Part shown: positions 16,835 to 26,218 of the stretch, in pieces
Numbering within the stretch: the first letter of the stretch is position 1
Layout of the letters: the number at the start of each line of letters is the position of its first letter
Assembly: GCF_018613715.1 (NCBI RefSeq)
Contig: NZ_JAGGPT010000007.1
Span: 62,001 to 126,000 of the forward strand
From: Chryseobacterium sp. ISL-6
Lineage (GTDB): Bacteria; Bacteroidota; Bacteroidia; Flavobacteriales; Weeksellaceae
Length of the DNA: 64,000 nucleotides
Direction of reading: 5' to 3'
Made by a program: the position numbers and the translations under genes
Notes under the pieces: model-generated
The model's database searches: none
What the model saw: only the letters and a program-made list of their open reading frames with translations
What the model was told of the DNA's origin: nothing

Positions 16835-19272
16835 TTGGTCATTTTTTCAAAATATCCCATGATTTCTTTTATCTTCTTTACCGCCTCCGTGTTCATTTCT
16901 TGTAGTTCGTGCTCTGCATGATCATAAATAGTACCATATTTTAGATCTTTTGTTATAGCAGGGTTTCTTGCTACCCAATCATTCAGATATTTATCACACC
17001 ATCTTGCATTGGGAGATGATGGATGTACAAAATATGTTTTGGTGGTATAATCAGCTAAGGCAGAACCGTCCATTCCATTTTTAAACCTTGTGGTCACTTC
17101 TTTTATTGCCATCTTTGCCAGTTCTGCACTGATCTTATTCAGCGGATGAGAATAGCTGTCTTTTGCAATCTGGGAGTGAGAAGGATTAACACCATAATTG
17201 GTATTCAGATGGGACTGTGCTTCTGGAATAACCTCATCAAAAGAACCCAGCACCAAATTGAAAACAAGTTTCGGGAAAAAGGCCATGATCTGTCCGGTAT
17301 ACCCCATTCCTTTCTGAAGGTTTTCGGCACTACGAGCTCCTAATTTTTCAAAGAAATCCCTCGACATCCACTCTTTCTTGTCTGCATTCTGATATTCCTT
17401 TGCAAGAAAATCCTGAAATTTAAGAAATTGATTGAACCAAGATAGCCATGTAGCGAATTCTACACCCAGATAGCTGGAACTTTTCTCCGCTTTATCAGAT
17501 TTCTGTCCTTTAGAAAGATCTTCCAGGACACTAATAATAAATTTCTCAGCCAGAGATCTTTGTCCCGGTACCCGTCTTTTGTATTCTTTGATTTTAGGAT
17601 CAAACAAAAGGTCTCCCATTTTCGGTCCGACACTGGCCATTGTATCATCAGTCAAAAAACGACCGCTGACTACTGGAATTCCAGTATACTCTTTTCCTTT
17701 ATAATAAGACACCCATGGATAAGCATCAACTCCCAGTCTTCTCAAAGAGATTTCAACAAAATTGGTATGTGAGAAATAATCTTCCAAAACGTGAAGTGCC
17801 CCTCCCAAATGTCTGAAGCCTTCCGGTGTTCCTCTTTTAGAAACCGCAAGTTTAAGTTGTTCTTTTACATAGGTAACAGAAGACGGACGTTCAGGAAAGT
17901 CTTTCCAAAAGAAAGATGACATATTTTTGGTTGCGTCTATTTTCCAGGACTGACCATTATCTCCGGCATAAAGTTTTTTTTCTGTACCCGTTCCATCATA
18001 CATAAAAGAAATAACCTTTCCTTTATCATCTTTAGCATCAGATTCATCTGCCAGTCCAAAAGGATTATCAATATGCTCTTCCGGACGGTAAATTCCAAGA
18101 ATATCTTTTGTAAGGCCTCCATATTCTTTATTAAATTTTTCTTCCAGTGTTTTATAATCGTCAGCAGGATTTTTTCCCGCATCTTTCAATGGATCAAAAA
18201 CAAATTCTCTAATAGCCAGAATTTTGATCAACTGCACCCAGCCTTCATGTGAAAGCTGCATTGGGCTTACTTCTTTGATCACCTTATTTTTCTGGGCTTT
18301 AATAGCCGCATTAGTTCCTCTTACTGTAATTTTTACAATTACCTGGGAAAAATCCCTTAACCAGTTTCCAAAATAAATTTTACGAACCTGTTCTTCTGTA
18401 TACAGCTCTTTTGAAACTAAAGCTTCAAATTCTATATCTCCATGAGCAAAAGCGGCATTTTTATTGTGTTTCCTGTTTCTTCCGGCACCGTAATTGGAAA
18501 TATCGTCAGTAGGATCTTCATCATATTGCCTGTCTTCTTCCACATACGCCGTGACTTTGGAATGTAAGGTAGAAAAGTCTATGATAAGATCACCCTTAAA
18601 AGTAGGAAGTTCTGCCTTGGCAAAATTCAGCTGAGATTCATTAAAGATGTCAAACCTAAACAAATAATAAGCAAACTTTGCCCCTTCGTCTATCACATCT
18701 GTATCAGGAATTCCGTTGGAAGTTAGTTCTGTACGCAGAAGATTATCTATATGGTGACCATATTCTTCAACCAGCGCTGCCATTAATTCAGCTCTTTTAT
18801 CATTGTCTTTCGAAGCTTCTTCTACAAACTTTTCATTAACAATTATTTTTTTCCTTTTATTACTGTATCCGGCGGGACCACCTCTCCTTCCTACCAAACC
18901 TTTAGAAACAATAATTTCAGGAGCTTTGATCTTGTTATCGCTCAGATCTCTGTAAAGCCTGCTTAATGCCTCAGCATCGATCTCATAACCGAAAATCTGG
19001 GTCATAAATAACATGAAGGTAATCTCTCCAAGCTCTTTTGCAAGACTCATCAGCTGCTCGTGAGCATAGGTACTTTCAAGTTTATATTCACTTTCCTGCA
19101 CATCTATCGGAGGTGGAACAAATTTTTCCGGCTCTCCGTAAACTACCCCATTCTCTTTTCCTATCTGGATAACTTTACTTCCAATATTTTCAATGTCATC
19201 TTTAGAGTACCTTTTATAGTCCCCACCGATAACTTTGGTGATATTCCCTTTAACAATTCTTGTTCTGCTCAT
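16831..19272 (-). CDS. Het-C/metallopeptidase-like protein, candidate T6SS effector
   Basis: This 813-residue protein lacks a signal peptide. Residues about 110-260 include EEYGHHID (near residues 169-176) after a helix full of Glu/Arg; this resembles a metal-binding helix and a predicted metallopeptidase-like fold. Residues about 440-800 match the Het-C family: ALHVLEDYFSHTNFVEISL (near 493), with the H...D...SH.N arrangement of the zinc-phospholipase-C-like group, and YDHAEHEL near the end. Het-C-type proteins occur as bacterial toxins and in T6SS clusters. It begins 12 bases after VgrG, so VgrG probably carries it. The paired lipoproteins downstream would protect the producer. Activity is inferred. 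Confidence 0.75.
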   Translation of the reverse strand: MSRTRIVKGNITKVIGGDYKRYSKDDIENIGSKVIQIGKENGVVYGEPEKFVPPPIDVQESEYKLESTYAHEQLMSLAKELGEITFMLFMTQIFGYEIDAEALSRLYRDLSDNKIKAPEIIVSKGLVGRRGGPAGYSNKRKKIIVNEKFVEEASKDNDKRAELMAALVEEYGHHIDNLLRTELTSNGIPDTDVIDEGAKFAYYLFRFDIFNESQLNFAKAELPTFKGDLIIDFSTLHSKVTAYVEEDRQYDEDPTDDISNYGAGRNRKHNKNAAFAHGDIEFEALVSKELYTEEQVRKIYFGNWLRDFSQVIVKITVRGTNAAIKAQKNKVIKEVSPMQLSHEGWVQLIKILAIREFVFDPLKDAGKNPADDYKTLEEKFNKEYGGLTKDILGIYRPEEHIDNPFGLADESDAKDDKGKVISFMYDGTGTEKKLYAGDNGQSWKIDATKNMSSFFWKDFPERPSSVTYVKEQLKLAVSKRGTPEGFRHLGGALHVLEDYFSHTNFVEISLRRLGVDAYPWVSYYKGKEYTGIPVVSGRFLTDDTMASVGPKMGDLLFDPKIKEYKRRVPGQRSLAEKFIISVLEDLSKGQKSDKAEKSSSYLGVEFATWLSWFNQFLKFQDFLAKEYQNADKKEWMSRDFFEKLGARSAENLQKGMGYTGQIMAFFPKLVFNLVLGSFDEVIPEAQSHLNTNYGVNPSHSQIAKDSYSHPLNKISAELAKMAIKEVTTRFKNGMDGSALADYTTKTYFVHPSSPNARWCDKYLNDWVARNPAITKDLKYGTIYDHAEHELQEMNTEAVKKIKEIMGYFEKMTK

Positions 19273-19284
19273 GGCTGTAATGAT

Positions 19285-21222
19285 TTAAAAATTATTACCC
19301 TTCTCTGAGCTGTTATTCTTTACCGTTTTATCAGAATGCTGTTCGTTAGTACCCGTACTTTGTGTTATGATCTTACCTTCACTTACTTCATTTCTCTCTT
19401 TCTTTGTCTCACTGTGTACATCTCCATCTATAATTTCCGTAAGTTTTCCTGTAATCATCATACTTGCATCACCAACAACAGAAGTAATTTTCATCGCACC
19501 AACACTTTGTGTGTCATTCATTGTAACAGATTCGGTTTTATTCATCCCCACTATATTACTTTGATCGGCACCTACAGTAGTGCTCATATTTTGCCCTACA
19601 TTAATCATGAGATTTTCTCCTGCTATAAAGGTCATATTTTTGGGAGCACTTACTGTAATATTCCCTTTGCCATCCATAAAATAGGAATTGCCACTAGGAT
19701 CTTCAATAAAGATACTTCCTTCAGTATCATTAAAGATTACTTTATTACCACTTCTTGTCTGAATGGATTTAATATGATTTTCAATTCCTCCACCCAGAGC
19801 TACCTGACCATGAAACATTCCACCCATTGCGAAAGGAAAATCGGGATGATTATATTCGAAGCCTATCATAACCTGATCTCCAACTTCTGGAACTGCTACA
19901 AATCCTCTATTCTGAGTAATCTGATCAGTACCTCCTGCATCGGGGCTCATCATCCGGATAAAATGGGTCGTATTATTTTGCTGCCAATCGAAACGTACCT
20001 TGATGCGGCCTTGATTAAGAGGATCGGTATTAGAAATGACTGTTGCAATTTGAGGCACTGCATTGGGTGTTTCAAACTGAGGTTTTGGCATAAAACCGGT
20101 TCCATCGGCTATCGCTTCAAACGATCCTGTATAATATCCTCTTGCATCTACTTCGTGAATGGCTTCTGTGATCATTAATTTCGTAAAATGCGAGGTTTGG
20201 TTTGTGTCCGGCTTTCTCATTTCAATATCTGCAGTACATCCCGGATATAAAAATGGGACTGTGGTATTTCCAGAAACCGTAAAAACCTGAACAGCTGCAC
20301 TTCCTGCAGCGCTTTTTTGAGATTGATCTACATCTAATGAAATATTAGCATTAATAGGAGCCGGAGTTAATGACTGACTTGTAAAAATATTATCATTCAA
20401 CTGGTAAGCATTTGAAGCTAACTCGCCAAGGTGCTGAATGTTTGTAGATGTACTTAACATTTTTGTGTTGCCGATACTGTCATATCCAAAAAATTGGGGT
20501 TTGGTATGTACCGCATTCATCTCAACTTGCACATCAGTTACATTGCTTCCATAAACAAGCTTTACCGGTTTCTCTGAAGGAGGAAGATTTCCAAAGCGCA
20601 GAACATACCCATCATAATAAAACTGCTCTCCATAAGCCTCTGCAATCCTTGCCAGGTAATTATAGTGGGTTTCATTGTATTGAGCACTGTAATTGATATA
20701 GCTCTTATTCCGGCTGTCTACATTAAAATCAAATTTCCCTGAAGCTGAACCTAATGTTTCTTTGATAACGTTTTCGGCAATAATCCCTGTGTTTACAGAT
20801 TGATCCCCTCCGAAACTTTGTGTATGAGGGGCAGAATCCATTAGGATAGTAGGGCTTTTTCCTCTTAAAATAACATTGCCCAGACTCATCTTATCCTGGC
20901 TGAAGGCTACTTTTGTAATAAGCCCCACAAAACTTCTTTCTGGGCTCTCATTTTCGGCATCCTTATACCTAAATGTTACGGTCAAACGCTGTCCTAAGAA
21001 CTTTTGACTATCCAAAAGGTTATGATTTTGTGCTTTACCTAAAGAATCATGCGCTAAAATTAACTCAAAATCATGGTGTTTTTTGGCACTCTGTTCTAGT
21101 CTGAAATGTTTAAAATGCTTGATTATATGGCCATCTATAACGATATCCAACTTGATCACACGGTTTATACCTGCGATGTTATTCTCTGAAATTCTTTCTG
21201 AGTTGGAAATACTTCTTTTCAT
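19285..21222 (-). CDS. vgrG: Type VI secretion VgrG spike protein
   Basis: The 645-residue protein has the VgrG layout. Residues 1-370 are the gp27-like base (DIVIDGHIIKHFKHFRLEQ, then ETHYNYLARIAEAYGEQFYYDG). An OB-fold follows (GRIKVRFDWQ, then DQVMIGFEYNHPDFPFAMGGM). The C-terminal 150 residues are a gp5-like beta-helix with Gly and Asp repeats (FIEDPSGNSYFMDGKGNITVS, then NMSTTVGADQSNIVGMNKTESV), ending in a polar Ser/Asn-rich tail. This is the form found in Bacteroidetes T6SS. It heads a leftward run of nine genes with tight spacing. Core T6SS genes are not in the window. A possible promoter lies at 21432-21439. Confidence 0.9.
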   Translation of the reverse strand: MKRSISNSERISENNIAGINRVIKLDIVIDGHIIKHFKHFRLEQSAKKHHDFELILAHDSLGKAQNHNLLDSQKFLGQRLTVTFRYKDAENESPERSFVGLITKVAFSQDKMSLGNVILRGKSPTILMDSAPHTQSFGGDQSVNTGIIAENVIKETLGSASGKFDFNVDSRNKSYINYSAQYNETHYNYLARIAEAYGEQFYYDGYVLRFGNLPPSEKPVKLVYGSNVTDVQVEMNAVHTKPQFFGYDSIGNTKMLSTSTNIQHLGELASNAYQLNDNIFTSQSLTPAPINANISLDVDQSQKSAAGSAAVQVFTVSGNTTVPFLYPGCTADIEMRKPDTNQTSHFTKLMITEAIHEVDARGYYTGSFEAIADGTGFMPKPQFETPNAVPQIATVISNTDPLNQGRIKVRFDWQQNNTTHFIRMMSPDAGGTDQITQNRGFVAVPEVGDQVMIGFEYNHPDFPFAMGGMFHGQVALGGGIENHIKSIQTRSGNKVIFNDTEGSIFIEDPSGNSYFMDGKGNITVSAPKNMTFIAGENLMINVGQNMSTTVGADQSNIVGMNKTESVTMNDTQSVGAMKITSVVGDASMMITGKLTEIIDGDVHSETKKERNEVSEGKIITQSTGTNEQHSDKTVKNNSSEKGNNF

Positions 21223-21431
21223 TGGTGTTATTTCATGAAATATAGAAATATTTTACCTTTTCATCCTCTTTTAGTATATAAATTTAAAAAATTGTAGTAG
21301 AAGTACGATTTTTTTTAATGAAATCATTTGGATTTATTTGTGCTATTTTAGAAGTATTAAAACATTTTCAGATCAGATTTACGCATAGAATATTTGCCTG
21401 TTTTAATTAGTATTTTACTTTTTGGGAATTG

Positions 21432-21439
21432 CAAAAGTA
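21432..21439 (-). promoter_or_regulatory. Possible promoter for the VgrG operon
   Basis: Minus-strand TACTTTTG fits TAnnTTTG. It is about 210 bases upstream of the VgrG start, and it forms the right arm of a small inverted repeat (TACTTTT ... AAAAGTA). No clear -33 box is seen, so the call is weak. Confidence 0.35.
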
Positions 21440-21526
21440 AAGAGAAAAACCCAAATAAAGCGATTAAGTTGCATTAAGATAAAAAGAAAACAATCTGCTT
21501 ATTAAATTGGTGGATATCTATAAAGC

Positions 21527-21558
21527 AAAAAACCTTCAAATTAATATTTGAAGGCTTT
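21527..21558 (-). terminator. Rho-independent terminator, leftward
   Basis: A 9-bp perfect stem (21533-21541 with 21546-21554) is followed by six T on the minus strand. It ends the nicotinamidase transcript and isolates the VgrG operon from it. Confidence 0.75.
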
Positions 21559-21668
21559 ATTTTTAGCAGAGTATGAAGAATTATCAAAAATAGATTCTAA
21601 ACCGCTGCAAAAATTTTTAATTTATTTTAGTCTAAGGAGAAAATATATGTAAATAAAACATCAAACAA

Positions 21669-22259
21669 TTAAATCACAGTTCCTCCTTTCGATTGAAAAT
21701 CTTTCTTAACACGCTCGTATCTTTCTAAATCTATCGGCTTAGAGGCGTTCTCTATAATGCTTGATTTAAAGCCTAAATCTAAGGCATCATTAGCTGTATA
21801 ATACACACAAAAATCAGCTGCCACACCACAAACTGCCACCTCTGTAACTCCTCTACCTTTAAGATAATCGGCCATGCCTGTAGATTTTTTCCTACCATTA
21901 TCAAAAAAGCCACTGTAGCTATCAATTTCTTTATCCATCCCCTTTCTAAAAATAGCTTCAATAGCATTCGTTGAAAGTTCTGGAACCAATTCAGCTCCTT
22001 TTGTTCCTTGGATACAGTGCTCTGGCCAAAGCACCTGATTTAATCCGTTTAATGATATTTCTTCAAAAGGTTTTTTATCCGGATGGGAGGTAAAAAAACT
22101 TTTATGCCCTATTGGGTGCCAATCTTGCGTGGCTACTACGAGATCATATTTTGACTGTAACTCGTTAATTGTTTGTACAATTTCATCACCATGGTTAACA
22201 GCTAGTGCGCCTCCCGGTAAAAAATCATACTGTACGTCGATAATAATTAAAGCATTCAT
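21669..22259 (-). CDS. pncA: Nicotinamidase
   Basis: The 196-residue protein deamidates nicotinamide to nicotinate for NAD salvage. It has the isochorismatase-like fold and the catalytic triad D8 (IIDVQYDF), K106 (FRKGMD) and C151 (GVAADFCVYYTANDA). Metal ligands fit D46, H48 (TQDWHP) and H81 (PEHC). The cis-peptide motif before the cysteine is intact. Length is typical. It is a single-gene transcript with a promoter box at 22292-22299 and a terminator downstream. Some homologues also act on pyrazinamide. Confidence 0.95.
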   Translation of the reverse strand: MNALIIIDVQYDFLPGGALAVNHGDEIVQTINELQSKYDLVVATQDWHPIGHKSFFTSHPDKKPFEEISLNGLNQVLWPEHCIQGTKGAELVPELSTNAIEAIFRKGMDKEIDSYSGFFDNGRKKSTGMADYLKGRGVTEVAVCGVAADFCVYYTANDALDLGFKSSIIENASKPIDLERYERVKKDFQSKGGTVI

Positions 22260-22291
22260 AAATAAAATGTTATTAGTTTAATGGTTGAAAG

Positions 22292-22299
22292 CAAATTTA
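22292..22299 (-). promoter_or_regulatory. Bacteroidetes -7 promoter box
   Basis: Minus-strand TAAATTTG fits TAnnTTTG and lies 33 bases before the pncA start. Confidence 0.5.
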
Positions 22300-22468
22300 A
22301 CCATTTTTCCACATAGTGTGATTTTTTTTCTTATAAAGCATTATATTTTATCACAATTTATTGAATTAAATACCATTTACGCATTTAATATCAACTTACA
22401 CATATAATAAAATTACTTTCAATACTATTTTCTCCCTACTATAATTTTTATCACATTAATTTCAGGCT

Positions 22469-22508
22469 AAAAAACAGCACTATTAGAAATCTAATAGTGC
22501 TGTTTTTT
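22469..22508 (-). terminator. Symmetric rho-independent terminator
   Basis: An 18-bp perfect stem (22469-22486 with 22491-22508) closes on an AAAT loop and is flanked by A6 and T6, so it can work in both directions. Its role here is to end the leftward gnd-zwf-pgl operon. Confidence 0.85.
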
Positions 22509-22571
22509 CTTGAAAATGATTATTGGTTTTTAAATCCAACAACTAATCATATTTCTTTAAACTAATATTTT

Positions 22572-23282
22572 TCAGCCTTTTGCTTTTTCATCTGTAAAAA
22601 ACAGAAATCCTTCCTTTTTCTCAATAAGCTGTAGTGGATACAATTTAGGATTGTATTCTCCATTTAACACCTCATTCAATGCCTGTTTTTTTGACTCACC
22701 AAATGCAACGACCAGTATATTTTCAGCTTTATTGATCAATGGTGCAGTTAAAGTGATCCTGAACATTTCCTGAGGTTTCAGATAATACGCAGAGACCCAT
22801 TTTTCATTTTCATCCAAAACACTTTCACCTGGAAATAAAGAGGCAGTATGCCCATCATCTCCCATTCCTAGAAGGATAAAATCAAAAATACCTTTATCTC
22901 CAAGAACACTTCTGATCTGTTGCTCATATACTTTAGCATAATCCTCAGGAAGTATTCCGTCCTGATACATTGGAAAAATCTGATCTCTATTCACCGGAAC
23001 TTTATCAAGAAGGGTTTCGAAAGTCATCCGTGCATTGCTTTTATCATCATCCAGAGGAACCCATCGCTCATCTACCCAAAAGAAGTACACCTTATTCCAT
23101 TCAATTTTTTCTGCATATTCTTGCGTTGTCAACAAATTAAAAATTGCTTTAGGAGAAGAACCTCCACTTAATGCTACAACAAAACGATTGTTTTTCTGAA
23201 TAGATTTTTTTGAAAGATCAACAAATGTATCAGCTGCCTTTCTATATAATTTTTCCAGATCTTCAAATATGGTAATATTCAT
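22572..23282 (-). CDS. pgl: 6-phosphogluconolactonase, DevB/SOL type
   Basis: The 236-residue protein hydrolyses 6-phosphogluconolactone, the second step of the oxidative pentose phosphate pathway. It has the sugar-isomerase-like fold motifs ALSGGSSPKAIFNLL, FFWVDERWVP and LLGMGDDGHTASLFPG, all near their normal places. It is the third gene of a gnd-zwf-pgl operon, 24 bases after zwf. It lacks a signal peptide, unlike the unrelated lactonase propeller at 4857. Operon context makes this the enzyme that serves zwf. Confidence 0.95.
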   Translation of the reverse strand: MNITIFEDLEKLYRKAADTFVDLSKKSIQKNNRFVVALSGGSSPKAIFNLLTTQEYAEKIEWNKVYFFWVDERWVPLDDDKSNARMTFETLLDKVPVNRDQIFPMYQDGILPEDYAKVYEQQIRSVLGDKGIFDFILLGMGDDGHTASLFPGESVLDENEKWVSAYYLKPQEMFRITLTAPLINKAENILVVAFGESKKQALNEVLNGEYNPKLYPLQLIEKKEGFLFFTDEKAKG

Positions 23283-23306
23283 TTTTAGTCTATTTAATTT
23301 ATATTG

Positions 23307-24788
23307 TTACACCCAGCTATGACCTTGTCTTTCAACCAATGCAATACTTTCTTTTGGTCCCCAACTTCCTGCTTCATAGTTTGGAAAAGATGACTCTTTA
23401 TTATTTTCCCAGGCTTCCTGTATGGTTTTTACAACATCCCAGGCTTCTTCTACCTGATCAGAACGCATAAATAAAGTAAGATCACCTATAAGTGCATCCA
23501 GCAATAATGTTTCATAGGCTTCAGGAGTATCTTCCTGACAGGCCAAATTATCAAAAATCATTTCAACCGGCTTTAAAACCAATGAAAGTCCCGGTTTTTT
23601 TGCCATAAACTGCAGTCTAATATCCATCAGTGGCTGAATATTGATAATAAGTCTGTTAGCTGATAAGTGTTGAGAACTCTCTGAAAATGTGGAATGTGGG
23701 AGTGGCTTAAACTGAATGGTAATATAAGAATGCTTCTCTTTCATTTTTTTTCCGGTACGAACATAGAAAGGAACATCCTGCCATCTTTCATTATCCAGAT
23801 AGAATTTTACAGCTACAAAAGTCTCTGTATTAGAATCCCCGGCAATCCCATCTTCCTGATGATAACCTTTAGCCTCAACTCCGTTTATAACCCCTTTTCC
23901 ATATTGACCTCTTACTGCATAATGATCAACCTGATCAGATGAAATCCTGCGAATCGACCTAAGGACATCCACTTTGCGATCTCGGATCTCGCCCGATTCT
24001 ACTGAAGCAGGAGGCTCCATAGCAACCATACACAGAATCTGTAATAAATGATTTTGAACCATATCCCGTAATGCTCCGGTCTGCTCGTAGAAAGCTCCCC
24101 TAGTTTCAACGCCCACTTCTTCGGCAACTGTAATCTGTACCGATTCTATATATTTATGATCCCATAATGGTTCAAAAATAGAATTTCCAAATCTAAAAGC
24201 CAATATATTTTGTACCGTCTCTTTTCCCAAATAATGATCAATACGGTAAATTTGTTCTTCTTCAAATGTTTGTGCCAAAAGACTATTGAGTTCCATCGCC
24301 GATTGTTTATCATGACCAAAAGGTTTCTCAATAATGATACGATCTTTTTTAGAATCAGAAGCTAATGAGGCATTTTTAATGTGATTGGAAATAGTGGAAA
24401 CAAAATCAGGTCCGATCGATAAATAAAACAACCTGTTCCCTCTTGTTCCATAGACCATATCAAAATCCTCTAATTTCTGATACAGGTTCTTATAGGAACT
24501 CTCCTCATCCAACTGATGTTGAAAATAGGTAATATGAGCTTGGAAACCTGCCCAATCTTCTGAAGTTATTTTTTTCCGTGAAAAATTTTCAAGATTTTCT
24601 TTAATGTAATTTTTAAAATATTCGTTGGTATTATCCGCCCTTCCCAGTGCCAGGATATTAAAGCCTTTGGGCATCCTGCCATCTATATATAAATTATAAA
24701 ATGCCGGGAAAAGTTTTCTTTTTGCCAAATCTCCAGTAGCACCAAAAATGATTATCGTCGTTGGTTTTAGGATTTTATTTTCGTTCAT
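23307..24788 (-). CDS. zwf: Glucose-6-phosphate 1-dehydrogenase
   Basis: The 493-residue enzyme oxidises glucose-6-phosphate to 6-phosphogluconolactone and makes NADPH. The Rossmann motif is IIFGATGDLAKRKLFPA; the substrate and catalytic motif is RIDHYLGKETVQNILAFRFGN; another conserved block is EKPFGHD. The C-terminal half has the usual antiparallel sheet. Length is normal. It lies 11 bases after gnd and 24 bases before pgl. The set supplies NADPH and ribose-5-phosphate. Confidence 0.97.
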   Translation of the reverse strand: MNENKILKPTTIIIFGATGDLAKRKLFPAFYNLYIDGRMPKGFNILALGRADNTNEYFKNYIKENLENFSRKKITSEDWAGFQAHITYFQHQLDEESSYKNLYQKLEDFDMVYGTRGNRLFYLSIGPDFVSTISNHIKNASLASDSKKDRIIIEKPFGHDKQSAMELNSLLAQTFEEEQIYRIDHYLGKETVQNILAFRFGNSIFEPLWDHKYIESVQITVAEEVGVETRGAFYEQTGALRDMVQNHLLQILCMVAMEPPASVESGEIRDRKVDVLRSIRRISSDQVDHYAVRGQYGKGVINGVEAKGYHQEDGIAGDSNTETFVAVKFYLDNERWQDVPFYVRTGKKMKEKHSYITIQFKPLPHSTFSESSQHLSANRLIINIQPLMDIRLQFMAKKPGLSLVLKPVEMIFDNLACQEDTPEAYETLLLDALIGDLTLFMRSDQVEEAWDVVKTIQEAWENNKESSFPNYEAGSWGPKESIALVERQGHSWV

Positions 24789-24799
24789 TTTTCCGAATT

Positions 24800-26218
24800 T
24801 TAGTTATTTGTACTTTCCCAAGAAGTATGAAAAACACCTTCTCTATCAATCCGCTGATAGGTATGTGCTCCAAAATAATCACGTTGAGCCTGGATTAGAT
24901 TTACTGGCAACGATTCCGTGGTATAGGCATCAAAATAACCTAAAGCAGTCTGAATTCCTAAACTTGAAATTCCATTTAAGGCAGCAAACGCAGCTGTTTT
25001 TCGCAATGAATTAACTTTTTCTTTAACAATGATTGAGATCTCTTTATCCAATAAAATATTGGAAAGATTAGGATTCCTGATATATGCCGAATAAAACTTT
25101 TCTAACAGAACTGAACGAATAATACAGCCTCCTCTCCAAATTTTCACAACGTCCTTTAATGGAATCTCAAAATGATATTCATCAGACGCTTTTACCAATA
25201 AAGATAAACCTTGTGCATAGCTGATTAAAGTAGCCAAATAAAGGGCATCTCCCACTTCCTTGATAAATATATTGATATCCTCCGGACTTGTAATTTCTTT
25301 TTCTGAATATAACCCAGAAGCCTGAATTCTTTCATCTTTATATGCTGATAAAATTCTCGATGTAACAGCAATATCTATTGTTGGGATAGAAACACCAATT
25401 TCCATAGCTTGTTCTGAAGTCCATTTTCCAGTTCCTTTTGCTCCCGCTTTATCTAAAATCTGATCTACAAGATAATTATCCGTTAATGAATCCTTCTGTT
25501 GAAAAATATCTCGCGTGATCTCGATCAGAAATGAGTTCATATCACCATTGTTCCAGTCTCTAAAAACTTCGTATAACTGCTCATTATTTAATTTAGCTCC
25601 TCTCTTCAGTAAATCATAAGCCTCACTGATAAGCTGCATAATGGCATATTCAATTCCATTGTGTACCATTTTCACATAGTTTCCGGCAGAACCTTTTCCC
25701 ATATAAGCTGTACAAGCTTCCTGATCAACTTTTGCAGAAATGGCTTCAAGCATTGGCTTAAGAAGATGGAAAGCTTCCACATCTCCACCCGGCATAATAC
25801 TAGGTCCTGTTCTTGCACCTTTTTCACCTCCTGAAACTCCCATTCCCATAAAGTGCAGATTTTTTGATGCTAAATCAGCAATACGCCTGTTGGTATCTTC
25901 GAAATAAGAATTACCAGCATCAATAACGATATCCCCACTGTTTAAAAGTGGTGTAATGCTTTCCAGGACTGCATCAACTGGTTTCCCTGCAGGAACCATA
26001 AGAATGATTTTTCTTGGGGTTTCTAACGCAGATACAAAATCTTCTAGTGTTCCTGTACCTTTTACTTTCATTTCTGAAGTTGCACCTTCTTCAAGTTTTT
26101 TTACCTTCTCTTTATCAAGGTCAAATCCTGCGATTGAAAACCCATTATCAGCAATATTATAAAGAAGATTTCTCCCCATTACTCCGAGACCAACCATCCC
26201 GTAATTATATCTCTCCAT
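24800..26218 (-). CDS. gnd: 6-phosphogluconate dehydrogenase (decarboxylating)
   Basis: This enzyme converts 6-phosphogluconate to ribulose-5-phosphate and CO2 and makes reduced cofactor. It shows the N-terminal Rossmann motif GLGVMGRNLLYNIADNGF, then GMGVSGGEKGARTGPSIMPGG, then MVHNGIEYAIMQLISEAY with the catalytic His-Asn. The C-terminal tail ending near YQRIDREGVFHTSWE is also present. The frame is open 14 codons further upstream, but I place the start at the ATG at 26218 (MERYNYGMVG), where homology to the family begins. It is first in the operon with zwf and pgl. Length from this start is 472 residues, typical of the long form. Confidence 0.95.
   Translation of the reverse strand: MERYNYGMVGLGVMGRNLLYNIADNGFSIAGFDLDKEKVKKLEEGATSEMKVKGTGTLEDFVSALETPRKIILMVPAGKPVDAVLESITPLLNSGDIVIDAGNSYFEDTNRRIADLASKNLHFMGMGVSGGEKGARTGPSIMPGGDVEAFHLLKPMLEAISAKVDQEACTAYMGKGSAGNYVKMVHNGIEYAIMQLISEAYDLLKRGAKLNNEQLYEVFRDWNNGDMNSFLIEITRDIFQQKDSLTDNYLVDQILDKAGAKGTGKWTSEQAMEIGVSIPTIDIAVTSRILSAYKDERIQASGLYSEKEITSPEDINIFIKEVGDALYLATLISYAQGLSLLVKASDEYHFEIPLKDVVKIWRGGCIIRSVLLEKFYSAYIRNPNLSNILLDKEISIIVKEKVNSLRKTAAFAALNGISSLGIQTALGYFDAYTTESLPVNLIQAQRDYFGAHTYQRIDREGVFHTSWESTNN

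Larger units (their letters stand above)
21223..21668. other. Intergenic region upstream of the VgrG operon
   Basis: These 446 bases lie between VgrG (leftward) and nicotinamidase (leftward). They hold a possible minus-strand promoter at 21432-21439 and the terminator at 21527-21558. I see no ORF of note. The VgrG transcript would have a leader of about 200 bases if that promoter is used. Confidence 0.5.
22260..22571. other. Intergenic region between pncA and pgl
   Basis: These 312 bases are AT-rich. They hold the pncA promoter box at 22292-22299 and a strong symmetric terminator at 22469-22508. Nothing else is seen. Confidence 0.6.

Noticed and set aside
19336..20178. 280-codon open frame opposite VgrG
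   Set aside because: It is antisense to a certain VgrG gene and is rich in Cys, His and Ile, as expected of a shadow frame.
21533..21554. Possible repeat element near pncA
   Set aside because: The inverted repeat with flanking A and T runs is explained as a terminator.
22572..26218. Entner-Doudoroff genes next to zwf
   Set aside because: Neither edd nor eda is present; the operon is only gnd-zwf-pgl.
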